Below, piece after piece: positions 1 to 11,698 of a stretch of DNA of 64,000 nucleotides (its first letter is position 1; each line of letters opens with the position of its first letter). Source of the stretch: Parietaria judaica (lineage: Eukaryota; Streptophyta; Magnoliopsida; Rosales; Urticaceae); NCBI GenBank assembly GCA_954871525.1, contig OX940864.1, positions 18,284,001-18,348,000 on the forward strand. Reading direction: 5' to 3'. The notes beneath the pieces were generated by a model. That model saw only the letters and a program-made list of their open reading frames with translations, had not been told where the DNA came from and searched no databases. A program made the position numbers and the translations under genes.

Positions 1-992
1 TAAAAATCATGGAGATGAATTCTAAGAATTCGATAATTTTCTCTCAAATAAATATAATTATTAATAAAAAAGTGGTGAAATCTACGTAAAAGATCGATGA
101 TAATTACTCGAACTCTACGCATTAACAAAAGCAACATCAAATATGTGAATTGACAATAGGAATTTAGCACGTTTTTCCGGCTTACGCTACATCAGTTACT
201 ATAAACCCGAGCAGAATCAATAAAAGAAAGGGTATGTCTTAACCCTTTCTCTTATTATTTGTTTTCTATTTTTACCGTCATTAGGGTGGGGATATGAAAA
301 GGGTCATTAATAGCAGTTAGGGCAAATAAAATGTAACTATTTTTTAACCAAGGAAAAAAAATTACCCTCGACTCTGTTGAGTTTTTCAGTCTGATTTTGG
401 TTGACTAAAATTAACTTCTGCCTAAGTAAAAAAGAAAAAAAGGGTTATGATCCAATGGTTCTTTGGGTGATTTCTCGTGTATTCTCAAGATACAAAGCAC
501 AAACGACAGACTCATTTTAGACTTCGTAGTAATTTATTTTGAACGTACCAACATATATTTCAAATATATATATAGTAATTAATCTACCATATCCATTAAA
601 ATAAATTGAGTGATGCTGATATTTTATATTAAAATTTTGTGCTAATATAAAAATATTATCTAAACGTTGTAAAACAAATTGTAATTAATTATTATTCAAT
701 ATTTTCTCTCACAAAAAAATTATTATTCAATATTTCGATGCAGTCACCAAACGTTGTCCCTATGTATAAATCACAAAACGACACACATACTTTTCCATGG
801 CATTTAACGTAAGGAATATCATTTTTGGACAAGCCTAAATACACGAGTCCTTATCCTAGAGTACAGTTAGTGAGAAATTATAATCTAAGTATTTAATAAG
901 TTGTTTAAAAATAATGTGACATACTCTTAATCTTTTAATAGCATTAGTTTTTACACGTATATGCTTTAGTTAAAGTATTTAATACCTATAAT
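1..992. other. AT-rich intergenic DNA
   Basis: No gene, RNA gene or well-bounded repeat is recognisable. The stretch is AT-rich, with short homopolymers and TA runs and only short reading frames. Confidence 0.6.
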
Positions 993-1592
993 CAGGACCA
1001 GCCCGGAGAATACGGGGGCCTTACGCGAATTTTTTTAGGGGCCCCTAAAAAAATAAGTCTATTCATTAACGTTTTTTTTTTTTTTTTTTCGAGACACATA
1101 AATGATGATAAAGATGTTAAGGTAAAAAAATAATTCTTAATAAAAAAAATCTATTAAAATATTTTACATTTAATAAAAAAAATATTCACATTCATAAACA
1201 GTATCTACTTGAATAATAGTAACAATAATAATAATGTTAATAGAGTAAGTAATTTTAAATGTTTAAATATGATATAAATTTGTTGAATACAAATCTATTC
1301 AGTAAAATAATTCATAAACTAACACTAACTATTTAATATGAAAAAAGACAATGGGGATTGGGGGTTAAGAGCGATGACAAAAAATTGATAAAAACTATAA
1401 TGTTTTCGTGGTTCGAACTCACGATATTTTATATGACTAGATTGGGCCAAAAATTAATATCATGACAGCCAGCAATTTAAATAATATTTCTATGATTTCC
1501 GGGCCCTTATAATAGCTTAAAATTTCGGAAAAAAAAACGAAACATGGGCCCTAGGCGCGGGCCTTGCCCACCTATGTCTAGGGCCGGCTCTG
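993..1592. mobile_element. Non-autonomous hAT-like element, 600 bp
   Basis: The left end starts CAGGACCAGCCCGGAG. The right end, read on the minus strand, starts CAGAGCCGGCCC, giving a short imperfect terminal inverted repeat of the CAGRRCCRGCCC type seen in plant hAT families. The flanking octamers cctataat (985-992) and tctataat (1593-1600) differ at one base, as expected of an aged 8 bp hAT target duplication. Both subterminal regions are GC-rich (ggggcccc blocks) while the core is AT-rich and non-coding. No transposase is present, so it would depend on an autonomous relative. Confidence 0.75.
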
Positions 1593-1600
1593 TCTATAAT

Positions 1601-2637
1601 ACTTTTGGAGGTAAATAAGACGAAATCAATCCAAAAACCCAATTAATCCAGGACTAGTTATTTATTCAGCGCAATTCAAAGCTTGTGTGTTTTATATAAC
1701 TTAGGTACTTTGCGTTAGCCGTAATTATAAAAGTAAAGGGAATTAATTTTTTACCCTATAAATCCATTCTATATATATAATCTTTCTCGAAAAGTTGATG
1801 AAGCCAGGAAGAACTTGCATGTTTATACAGCTTTCTTACATGATAGTACGTACCCTATTGTAGTTGTAGTACTTTTTCTGATTCATGGCGTAGAGTATTT
1901 ATGAACTTAATGATCTAAGATAATATCTATATTCTATATATATAAATAGAAAAAATACTGTATGATAAATGCGCAGTATAAAAAGAAGAAGCAAATTGTA
2001 GAAGCAAATTGTAGGTAACATTAAGTACAATAACTAAAATAGCAAAAAAAAAGAAAAAGTAATGGCTTGTTTGATTGGAGAATCATAGCAGCAAAATAAA
2101 TTAATTTTTTGTTTTTCTGTTACATAAACTCTTTTTTTTATATATATATATATTTCTTAGTGTTTATTATTTTATTTTCACCCAAACTTCTTCTTTTTTT
2201 TATTGAATTAAGCATAATTTTGGATAATGGATGGGTGCCATTAACAAAATTTTGCCTCTCGGAAGTGACACGTATCCAACATTTAACGATGCATCTAAAT
2301 TATGTCAATTGAAAATATTGACAAAATTTTATAGAGAAACAATTAGTTAACAATAAGATATTTGATCATATAATGTGAATATTAAAAATCTTAATCGTGA
2401 AAAATAAATTATTTATATTATAGCAAAAATAAAAATATTGATACTCGAACTAATGTTATACGCCTTTTATTATATCAATAAAAAAAATTGAGTATACTTA
2501 AACTAATATTAATTCATTTTAATAACTCATTTTATGTCAATATTAAGTATTAACTCTCTTTTCAATTGCATAAAATAGTCTTTATATATATATAATATTC
2601 ATTTCATTTATAGTAAAAGAATCATTATGATTGGAGT
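1601..2637. other. AT-rich intergenic DNA
   Basis: Contains TA-rich microsatellite-like runs near 1770 and 2140. No supported gene; the 67-residue frame near 2109 is low-complexity Phe/Ile/Tyr and not credible. Confidence 0.6.
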
Positions 2638-2650
2638 AACTAGCTTCCAA

Positions 2651-2770
2651 GGGTGCGATCATACCAGCACTAATGCACCGGATCTCATCAGAACCCCGAA
2701 GTTAAGCGTGCTTGGGCGAGAGTAGTACTAGTATGGGTGACCTCCTGAGAAGTCATCGTGTTGCACCCCT
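2651..2770 (+). rRNA. 5S rRNA copy, near full length (retroposed)
   Basis: Starts GGGTGCGATCATACCAGC and ends GTGTTGCACCCCT, matching the plant 5S rRNA from end to end at about 120 nt. The internal box A region (AAGCGTGCTTGGGCGAGAG) is intact. The box C area is altered (agtatgggtgacc instead of the usual aggatgggtgacc), and a few other bases differ (ccccgaag, gagaagtcatcg). A T-run at 2783-2789 lies just downstream. As part of a retroposed unit it is most likely a 5S pseudogene. Confidence 0.85.
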
Positions 2771-2791
2771 CCCTTTGTTACAATTTTTTTA

Positions 2792-2895
2792 GGGTGCGAT
2801 CATACCAGCGCTAATGCACCGGATCCCATCATAACTCTGAAATTAAGCGTGCTTGGGCGAGAGTAGTATTAGGATGGGTGACCTCCTCGTGTTGC
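2792..2895 (+). pseudogene. Truncated 5S rRNA copy fused to a SINE
   Basis: A second 5S sequence begins GGGTGCGATCATACCAGC. It has a good box A and an intact box C (aggatgggtgacc), lacks about 8 nt after CTCCT, and runs into the SINE at gttgc, which both 5S and SINE could supply. It differs from the first copy at several positions, so it is not a simple recent tandem duplicate of it. Confidence 0.82.
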
Positions 2896-3105
2896 TTGGC
2901 CTAGTGGTATATCCACTACAATAAGACTCTTCATGATGTCCTGAGTTCAATCCCTTGAGACGTAGAAATTGCGTATATTTGTAATCTTGGCCGATAGTGC
3001 CTGCAGCCAATAGTGCCGGTTATTCTTACCGTGATAATATATCTTGTAATACGAGTACATGTAATCTTGGCCAATAATACCACCCCATTAAAAAAAAAAA
3101 AAAAA
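2891..3105 (+). repeat. tRNA-derived SINE with poly(A) tail
   Basis: Contains an A-box-like TGGCCTAGTGGT (about 2897) and a B-box-like GAGTTCAATCC (about 2942) at tRNA-like spacing. A unique body follows with the repeated phrase gtaatcttggcc, ending in about 16 A. A 13 bp TSD follows immediately. The head resembles the tRNA-related heads of plant SINEs; the family was not identified. Confidence 0.7.
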
Positions 3106-3118
3106 AACTAGCTTCCAA

Positions 3119-4552
3119 CATCCCCACAGGATTAGACCTAGCTGATGAATATTTTTTGTCTTTAATGACAGAAAATAAAATATTAAAAGAAGCAGTGATA
3201 TTAAAAATAAATAATAAAAAGCATATAATATATAAGTTCCTGCCAATCATAAAAAGCTACCGACAATTGTTGTCGAAAGTGTAGTAGATTTGCGTTTTAA
3301 CGCTATTTAATGCCACATCATAATTGTGCTGTCATTGTATTATCTGTTTTATAACTATTGATTTTCTGCTTTCTTATTAAATGACCATATATATAATATA
3401 CCTCTTCATTTACTGTTTAACTTTACACAAACACCACTCATTATTCGCTCGGAAATACCTTACTTAAAGTCGCAAAACATTCATTTATTATCTCAAGTTA
3501 AAACTTAAGATATTAAAGCGTCATAATTTGGTTCTTTTGTTTGAAGGTTTATTGAATGAGATAAAATGTGAATATATTGAGTACTTATTAACTTCTTATA
3601 ATTTATATTATGACTACTTATGCCGAGAATATCGTTAGAATTTACGCATATTTTTGCATGAGCTACAATACATAACAACGAGGATTAAAAGATGCAAAAG
3701 AAATATATTATTACTAATTTATAAAGTTTATATATATATATTTATTCTTAGAACTTGTGATACAATATATATTTTCCCAGTCCTCGCGTGTTTTATATAT
3801 TTGGATAGTTTCGTAATTAATAGATATTGTGAAATGTAATTAACATATTATGATTTTCTCATAATATCCCGTGATTTTCTTATCAAATTTGGTTCCAACG
3901 TAGAAATGATATGTTGATATTTCTATTTTTATTTTGTTGATATCATAGGCTTGATTTATATTAGCTACATGCTATATATATATATATCATTTATTTTGTA
4001 TGAGCTCTCTGTTTAATATTGTAGAAAACAACGAAATGAGCGTGGTTTTTTTTTTTGTTAGGTTATAGTCATATATTAGATACAAGCATGTGTATTGTCT
4101 TGCTAATAATAATTAAACACTGTTTCAACTGCAATCTTCTCCCATTCAATTATTATTTTGTTGAACTATATATATAAGATAATTCGATGGGGTAACGTAT
4201 TTTAAATTTAAAAAAATAAAAACACAAAATGAATTGGCAAATTATAGATGGTATGAAGCATGTACTGGTAGGTCATATTGTAAATTAATTTTATAATATT
4301 ATATATGTTCATATGCTTGCATATGTATATCGCTTTGTATTAAACTTTGCCATGATATCTGACCAGCCATGATAATGGTTATAATAAATTATGTTATGGG
4401 CTTTTTATTATAAAAATAGCTTCAACCACTTAATAAAGTCTTTTTTAATTAATAAATACAATAAAAACAAGAGAATATACAGTACTAAGATTTATATTAA
4501 TATTTTTTTCTCTACGAGTCTCCTTATTGAAATTATTTATTTTTCCTGTTTA
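3119..4552. other. AT-rich intergenic DNA
   Basis: No gene or bounded repeat recognised; short TA runs only. Confidence 0.6.
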
Positions 4553-4845
4553 ATTATTGTGAGTAAAACATTTTATAAAATTTATATTACATGAAAATTC
4601 AAAAAGAAAAATAGTCTTGGAATGTCTTGCTCGCGCGTGGCAGACCGATCAGTCTTGCTCGTTTTTTCGTTTCCAACTCAAAACTCATCAATCGACATTG
4701 CCCGTATTTGATTATTGTGAGTAAAACATTTTATAAAATTTATATTACATGAAAATTCAAAAAGAAAAATAGTCTTGGAATGTCTTGCTCGCGCGTGGCA
4801 GACCGATCAGTCTTGCTTGTTTTTCTGTTTCCAACTCAAAACTCA
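4553..4845. repeat. Direct duplication, 158 bp period, two copies
   Basis: A block beginning attattgtgagtaaaac occurs at 4553 and again at 4711. The copies are nearly identical over about 130 bp, including the GC-rich phrase ctcgcgcgtggcagaccg. A 27-base A-run (4863-4889) follows. The near identity implies a recent duplication. Function unknown. Confidence 0.85.
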
Positions 4846-4858
4846 ACCCGTCAACAAT

Positions 4859-4889
<31 letters not shown>

Positions 4890-6737
4890 CTATTCATTTT
4901 ATCATGACTTTTATTTTTATTTTTACCGATATTCTTGAATTTGAATTTCAATAATTTATTTCCATGACGTGTATATTACAAAGGAAGACACCTCAGTGAC
5001 ACTAAATACCAGAAAGTACGTGTTTTCTATGAATTTAATATTCATATAGAAAGACATTTATGCTTTATTATGATTTATTTATTATATAATCCAAAGTCAC
5101 TTAAGTGATCATCATGTATTGTAGAGTTAGGCAAGAAGTGGGCCCGCATTGGGGCCTTCGTGGCAAACCGCAAAGACAGCGACTTTCTAACGGAAAACAG
5201 TGAGGTTTCATTCATTAAAATGGACCTACACAACACATTACACACACAACCCACACAATACACACGAACACTACACGAACTAACACAACACACACAAACA
5301 CTCAACTCGTAGTTACACTAGAATTCGAACATAAAAGTTTCGGATACCAATTATTTTTATATAAAAAAATTATTATTACTTATTTTTAGAGAAAAAAAAT
5401 AAAGTCGTTCGATCTTGATTCAGAGTAAATATGAGTCATTAGATTCTAAAAAAGAGAATGTTCAAAATGAGATCACTTTTATTTCGAATCAAATAAATAT
5501 GTTTCCTTCTACGTAATGCACGATTTACTCGAGAATAATTTTATCCACTAGAATTCTCCAACAAATTCTAACTATGAAACATATATATTAAAGGATATAG
5601 TTGGCAAAAGTACTTTTGAACAGCGCAATATATGTTATATTTTATATATGGTTACAATTTTGGTCATTTCTAAAGGGTAAAAGATTAAGGCAAAGTTCAT
5701 TGATATACATACTCACACAATAATTGGGAAAATCTCCCAAACGTGTGGTTGAAGGGGAGACAACAAAACCAAACATCACCTTCTTATCCATCTCATCGCT
5801 GGACCTATCTTTTTATTTATTTAATTTTAATTACCTTAGTAATATAGACTCTATAAAAGAATCAACACATATTTATAAATATATATATATATATATATAT
5901 GCATAATCATGTGTAATTTTGTCTCTCATATGCTCAAAACTCACACGACCAAACCACACCACTTTTGAGCCCCAATGCTAGCCAACCCACCAGCAACAAA
6001 GGAAACAATCTCAAATCATTGTTTTTTATTTTAACTTATAAGAATACCTTTTTTTCTTCATTACATTATTGTATATATTTAAAGATATTTGTAGCATAAG
6101 TATCTAATTTTATACCTTTTTTATTTATTTTTTGACTTTTGCTCTTAATATTATATTATATTATACACATTTCGAAATATTTGCGGCATTAGTATCTAAT
6201 TTTATACTAAGTAATTATCGGAATATATTGTTTTTCCAATCTCATTGTTTTAGCGAGGATGAAACTGACCTCGACTTTTTTTTTGTGACCTTTAGGTACT
6301 ATTAATGCTAAAAATAAATATTGAGAATATGCCAACACACTTGATACGAGATTATATACTTATTCCATAAATATCCCAAATATATTCATTCATTCTTAAA
6401 TGTTTGTGCTTTTGAAATGATAAATACAACCAAAACCAAACCCTAGACTTTCTGTAACGCCTATCTTCTCTTCTTATTGTTGGTTTGTGTTTGGCATTAA
6501 CAAAAAAGTTTGGAGTGATTTAATGTCTTTTATTATTTTGTGTCACGCCCTATTTTCTCTCTCCCTAACTATATAGCTTTATACAAAATTTGAGTGACAT
6601 TTAAGATGTGGTTTTGAAAATACGTAGTAATCACCATTTTCCAATGAGTGTAACAATTCATGAGTTGACTAGAGAAGTTTAGGAGCTTTTAAACCTTAAA
6701 TCCTTTTATTTAAATAATGTATCTTGTGAGTTTAAGC
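4890..6737. other. Intergenic DNA with simple repeats
   Basis: Holds an AC-rich degenerate stretch (about 5220-5305) and a (TA)n run (about 5879-5900). The minus-strand frame over the AC-rich part is a simple-sequence artefact. No gene supported. Confidence 0.55.
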
Positions 6738-7345
6738 TTGACCTGGCTCAACAACCCCTAACAGAGATCTCCCAACCAGGAATTTTCCCACCAGAACTTC
6801 TCCTTATCTCCTAGCAGAAAAAGGCCAGAGCAGAAATGCCTCTACCAGGAGTGCCCCCAGGCAAAAGTGGCTCCCTACCAGGAATGCATCGGGCAGAAAT
6901 GGACCCCAGCAGCTCTGCTAGGGACATAGGACTAGAAGTCAGCGGAACCCATTCTAGAAGGTGCCAAACTTGAGGAGCAAGTTTGGAGATTTGATTTGAT
7001 TTGGTTTCCTGATTCTGTTAGGATTCGAATGTAAATTGTAAAGATTTGATTGAGTTTATTTAAGGAAGTTTAGCTAGGGTTTCGTTTTCTGGTCCCCTAT
7101 AAATACTAGTGTTAGTGTTTATGTTTTTAGTAACTCCATTATTGTATTTTGCATTCGACATTAATCAAAGAGAAACCTTTCTCCCAACTTTTGTTCCTTT
7201 CTTTCTTACTGTTCTTCATTGTTTTTTGGCAGATCTATTCCATTGGGAACCAACATATCTCAATCTTATTTCTCATGTATGTTTTGAATCCATAAGAAGA
7301 ACCGCGGCCCTCTTATTCGGTTTTTAAGATTTTAACAAACTCTTT
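6738..7345 (+). repeat. Possible LTR fragment with a TATA box
   Basis: A less AT-rich block carries degenerate short repeats of the type accaggaatt / accaggagtg / accaggaatg and ctataaatac near 7097, followed by a pyrimidine-rich region. This resembles the promoter part of a plant retrotransposon LTR. No TG..CA ends or target duplication could be placed, so the assignment is tentative; it could be another repeat. Confidence 0.3.
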
Positions 7346-7420
7346 GGTTCACATATTCGGTTTTGCTCTTTTATTTTTTTAACAAAGCATAAGTTTGATA
7401 TTTAGATCTATTTATTTAAG

Positions 7421-7702
7421 CGGGGTCGTGCCTAAGGGGAGGCGGAGTAGGCTCATGCTTGCAGTGATTTTTTTTAACATTTAGGGGCCTCGAAAAACTC
7501 AATTTAAAGACTCTGAAATTACTTTAAATCATATTTGACTGGTATTTTTTTACCTCTAAAAATGCTAAACGCGTCATATTTGAATAAATATTAATTTAAT
7601 ATACAAATATCTTATATACTTTTGCATTGAGATTTAATTTTACAATTTTAATAGGGACTCCAAATCACTCTCCGGACCCCAAAAATCTTAGGCACGACCT
7701 TG
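7421..7702. mobile_element. hAT-type MITE, 282 bp
   Basis: The ends CGGGGTCGTGCCTAAG and, on the other strand, CAAGGTCGTGCCTAAG form a 16 bp inverted repeat with two mismatches. The flanking octamers tatttaag (7413-7420) and tatttaaa (7703-7710) differ at one base, consistent with an 8 bp hAT target duplication. The interior is AT-rich and non-coding. A diverged fragment of the same family lies at 52840-53190. Confidence 0.8.
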
Positions 7703-7710
7703 TATTTAAA

Positions 7711-8818
7711 TATGTATTACTCATATAATATGGTAAAAAAATATCATATTTACCTGTTTTCTTGTTTCATTTCTCGTGTATATTTCGAATCAATAAAAAG
7801 ACTTAGATCATGTTACTTGGTGTTTAGGATTTTTTTGGTGATAAAGTTTTCGGTTCACATATTTAATTTTTATTAATATTTTTGTATACATGCCTGAGTC
7901 GATATTTAGATCTATTTATTTATGTATGTAATTAATTCCTCATGTGAACTTGTAAATGTGAACCTTATCTACCTGTTTTTCTTACTAAATATTACACCTT
8001 TAATTAAACTTAAAAACATGGCTTCTATATATTGATACAAAATTTCCTTATTTTATTTTACTTTCTTATTTTCCTATAATTATCATTAACAATAAGTAAT
8101 AAATGGTGGGCATTTATGATTTTCCACTCTACTTCATTCAAAATTCCAAATATTAATTTTTTTATAAATAGATTATAATACGGTCAAAAATGGAAATTAG
8201 TGGAATTGGAATATCATTAATAAATCACTATTTTAAGTCAAACTCAAAACATAAAACGAATTAATATAATATGCAAATCTTTGTTATTGTCATTTTAATT
8301 ATAACTAAAATTTATATTAACTGAGTAGTACACACACACACACATATATATATATATACACACACACACACAGTGACAGTACTTAAAGAAGTTCCATCAT
8401 AAAGTTTGGTACAAGTTATTTTCTTAATATTGTAGTCAAAACTTGTAATATCTTTAAAGAAATTGGTCCCAGATTGTAATAATGTACCAAAAAAGGATTA
8501 AAAAAAAAAAAGTCTTTATGGGTCCAATCTCCGTCCTGCAATGGCCCATAACTGAAGAGCCCATAAAAAGGAAAAATAAATAATAAAATAGTAGAAAATA
8601 AATAAATACCAATCAAATAGAAGAAGAAAAAAAGATATTTAAAATGTGTCTTCACGAGCTGTCCATGGGTTGCTATCAGCTATCACCTCTTGTTTGAGGT
8701 GAATCTCTGTTTGGTCCGAACCTTCACCAATAAATAATTTCGAAATATTATAAAAGAAAAAAAGGAAAGAAGTGAAGAAAAAATTAATACACTCCACTAT
8801 AAATAAAGAATTGTCACA
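7711..8818. other. AT-rich intergenic DNA with CA/TA microsatellite
   Basis: A compound (CA)n(TA)n(CA)n microsatellite lies at about 8331-8372. Nothing else is recognised. Confidence 0.6.
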
Positions 8819-9740
8819 TAGAGGTGTCAAGTGGGCCGGGACGGGCCGGCCCGGCTCACAACCCGTTAAACCCACATATTAAACAGGGAGGGCTTGACTC
8901 GCCCCGTTCAATGTGCGGGGCGGGCGGGACGGGTTTTGGAAGAGCCATCAAGGCCCACCCCGGCCCATGAACCCAAACCCACAATGTCACGGGGCGGGGC
9001 GGGGCGGGCTTTTACGAGTCGAATTTCGTGGGCTTTTACGGGTTGAATTTTCGGGTTGATATGTAATAATAATTTACATCTTTGAGTGGAAAGTATAAAT
9101 GAAATTAAATACAAATTAAAATTAATACAAACATGGAAGATAATGAATAGAATGGTGAACAATAATACCTTTAATATTTTTGTGTTTGCTCGATATTTGA
9201 ATTCTCATTTTGAAAGTCGAGTAACATAATGCAAATAAAATTCAATCACATACTTGAAAATTCAAACACATTCATAGAAATTATATATTATAATATCAAA
9301 ACTCTAGTTATAAAACAAAAAATTTCAAATCGATTATCGAATTTTTAAATTGATTAATGAAGTTGAAATTGTATAATTGAGAAATTAAAGAACTATATAG
9401 AATATATACAACAAATAAAGTAATGAATCGTGTAATATAAAGATAATTTTTCTATTTATACTTTCACTAGTATTAATACCACAACTTCATATTTTTTTTT
9501 ATATAAAAATGTGGTTTACGTGGGCTTTTAAACAGGGCGAGGCGGGTTGGCCACGGGGCAGAATTATGTGGGCTTCGGGGCGGGGCGGGCCTAGGAAAAC
9601 ATAACCCAGTCTGACCCTTTTCATAGGAGCGGGCCTAACCCGGCCCACAAAAAAAGTGGCGGGGCGGGGTGGGGCAAACCCGCTTTTTTACGAGTCGGGG
9701 CGAGTGGGCTTGGGTCGGCCCGACCCAATTGACACCTCTA
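8819..9740. mobile_element. Non-autonomous hAT element, 922 bp, perfect TSD
   Basis: The left end TAGAGGTGTCAAGTGGGCC and the inverted right end TAGAGGTGTCAATTGGG form a clear terminal inverted repeat. They are bounded by a perfect 8 bp duplication, ttgtcaca (8811-8818 and 9741-9748). Both subterminal regions are very GC-rich, with reiterated cggggcggg motifs of the kind hAT transposases bind in arrays, while the centre (about 9060-9500) is AT-rich. No transposase coding is visible. The perfect TSD suggests a fairly recent insertion. Confidence 0.9.
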
Positions 9741-9748
9741 TTGTCACA

Positions 9749-11096
9749 ACATTTCTTTATTCCATACAAAATCATTAATGTAATATGCAGTTATGCATGA
9801 GCCACGCTTTAAGACTTAACCTCACGGTTAATAGATACAGATTTCGGATTTTCATATTTTATATCACCAAATTTTAGATCGAGATGTTTTGGATTCAGGT
9901 ATTTCTTGAATGAGAACATTCTAGTTTTGATTTTTTTTTTTTATATATAAAATTGATTATTGCATTAATATATCTTAAATCTAAGCTGTTAGATTTTGAT
10001 TTTCAAAAACTAAATTTTATGGTTATTTTTTTTTCAAAATTAAAACATTTTGATTTTAGATTTTTCCGTATTTGGTAAAAAACATAACAAATCTGAGTAT
10101 GAATCATACTTAAGGAGTTCTATTTAAGTGCATATAAAAACATTAGTGGTCCATTTTTTTCTTTCATTTTTCGACAATTAGTTATGAATTTTCATGCAGA
10201 TACAGAATCGTTAATCAAGTTTATTGATGTTAAAATTCATAGGAAATTAATTTATTATAAAATAAAACAAGCATAATACACTCATTGTATTAATTATAAT
10301 TAACAATCGTCTTATGACTCGAAACATACTTCATCATTTTATTGTCGAGATTACCCCAATATTCGAAAGCTAAATGAAAATTGATTTTATTATCCGAATT
10401 CCGAACACTCCAACGGTTGATTGTTTAAATAATTATCAAAATATCTCTCAATATTCAAAATAGTTAATTGAAAATTGAAATAGTAGTCGAGTGATTCGAA
10501 ACGTCAAGTACTCGAACAAATTCAATCCACCAATTATATAATTATAAAAAATTATTTAACATTCGCATATAAATTCAAGGAGCTGTGTCATAAGTCCAAC
10601 TCAATTTTCTCCCAAATATTTAAGAGGATTTTCCTTCAAAGTTGTGCCCCATTAAGTTATAGTGGAGTGATATTTAATTGTGTATTGTGATAGATTCTTG
10701 TTGTGTTCCACACTTCCACTCCCTCATAGGACCATCTATTCTCAGCTTATTCACTTTTAGTTCACCACAAATAAAAACCCACTTAATTAAAATGAGATAT
10801 TTGACAAATGAAAAAAGAAAAAGAAAAAAAGTCTAGATAGTAGACCCTCACAAAATGAGGGGGAATAAATGGATGGGTCCAATAGTTGTGGAAATAAAAT
10901 TTATTTGTACATCAATTTATAATTTATTTTGCTATACTCAAAGTCATAATATTCTATTTTTAATTGTATATTTCTTTAATTTTTAAGGACTAATAGCAGC
11001 GTGATACAACACTCAAAATTGACATCATATTCTCGAATTTTTATTACGAGGGCTTAATATCCAAAAAAAAAAAAAAATGATAATTAAGATAGACTA
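9749..11096. other. AT-rich intergenic DNA
   Basis: No gene, RNA gene or bounded repeat recognised. Confidence 0.6.
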
Positions 11097-11698
11097 TTTG
11101 TTGGGTGTTTGATGAGATTTTTCTCAACCCGAGGCAGAAATTACGGGATTTCATCGAAACTAAAGATCTAAATTAATTTCTAAATCAGAGTTTACAGTTT
11201 CGACACATTATCATACTTCTGGTGCTTTTTCCGACTAGATCACGTCGGGCCGATTTTTGAACTATTCACGAACCATCGGCTTACGGATTATAGCTCCACA
11301 ACGTCGAGCTTTTAGATTGTCCACCCTCGCTGCGGGAACGTTAGTGTGACCGAAAATCGTAGATTCAAACTGCTAGGTTCTTTACGGCGATTTGACGACG
11401 AACCAAACAAAAGCACCGGGAGGGAAAATTCGCACCTAGGGTTAGCTAGAGAGGAATGCGAATTTTATCTGGCTCTGATGAAAATAGGGATTGTCAAATT
11501 ATGGAGCTAAAGGGGCTATAAATAGCCCACATGGGTTAATGATCTAATAAGCTTTTGGGTCCGGTAAATGGACGTAAGCCAATTAGGTCATTATTAATTA
11601 ATTCTTATAATTAATTAATCAACTCATAATTATTTCACGGGCCCCGAGTGAGCCCGTTACCATTTATTGTAGTCGTGTCAGACCTGAAAAGTCCAATG
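11097..11698 (+). repeat. Probable older LTR-like repeat interrupted by a solo LTR
   Basis: A mixed-composition block has a TATA-like gctataaatagccc near 11516 and ends at gtccaatg. Its continuation (gacctaaatctcgattc) resumes at 14507, beyond the solo LTR, so that LTR inserted into this sequence. The composition and TATA box resemble a retrotransposon LTR, but its ends could not be defined. Confidence 0.4.

Larger units (their letters stand above)
2638..3118 (+). mobile_element. Retroposed 5S rRNA-5S rRNA-SINE chimera with TSDs
   Basis: A perfect 13 bp direct repeat, aactagcttccaa, flanks the unit (2638-2650 and 3106-3118). Between the repeats are a nearly full 5S rRNA, a second 5S missing its 3' part, a tRNA-like SINE with A and B boxes, and a terminal poly(A) tract (about 3090-3105). 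TSDs plus a poly(A) tail are the hallmark of target-primed reverse transcription by a LINE. The whole 455 bp unit therefore went in as one insertion and is not a genomic 5S array. The two 5S parts are only 21 bp apart, far shorter than normal plant 5S spacers, which suggests template switching during cDNA synthesis. Confidence 0.87.

Noticed and set aside
1405..1425. tRNA gene from the B-box-like ggttcgaactc
   Set aside because: No matching A box or cloverleaf nearby; it lies within a hAT element.
2651..2895. Genomic 5S rDNA tandem array
   Set aside because: The two copies are 21 bp apart, the second is truncated, and the unit is enclosed by a TSD with a poly(A) tail, so it is a retroposon.
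5075..5305. 76-codon minus-strand frame rich in Cys and Val
   Set aside because: Low-complexity translation of an AC-rich simple repeat.
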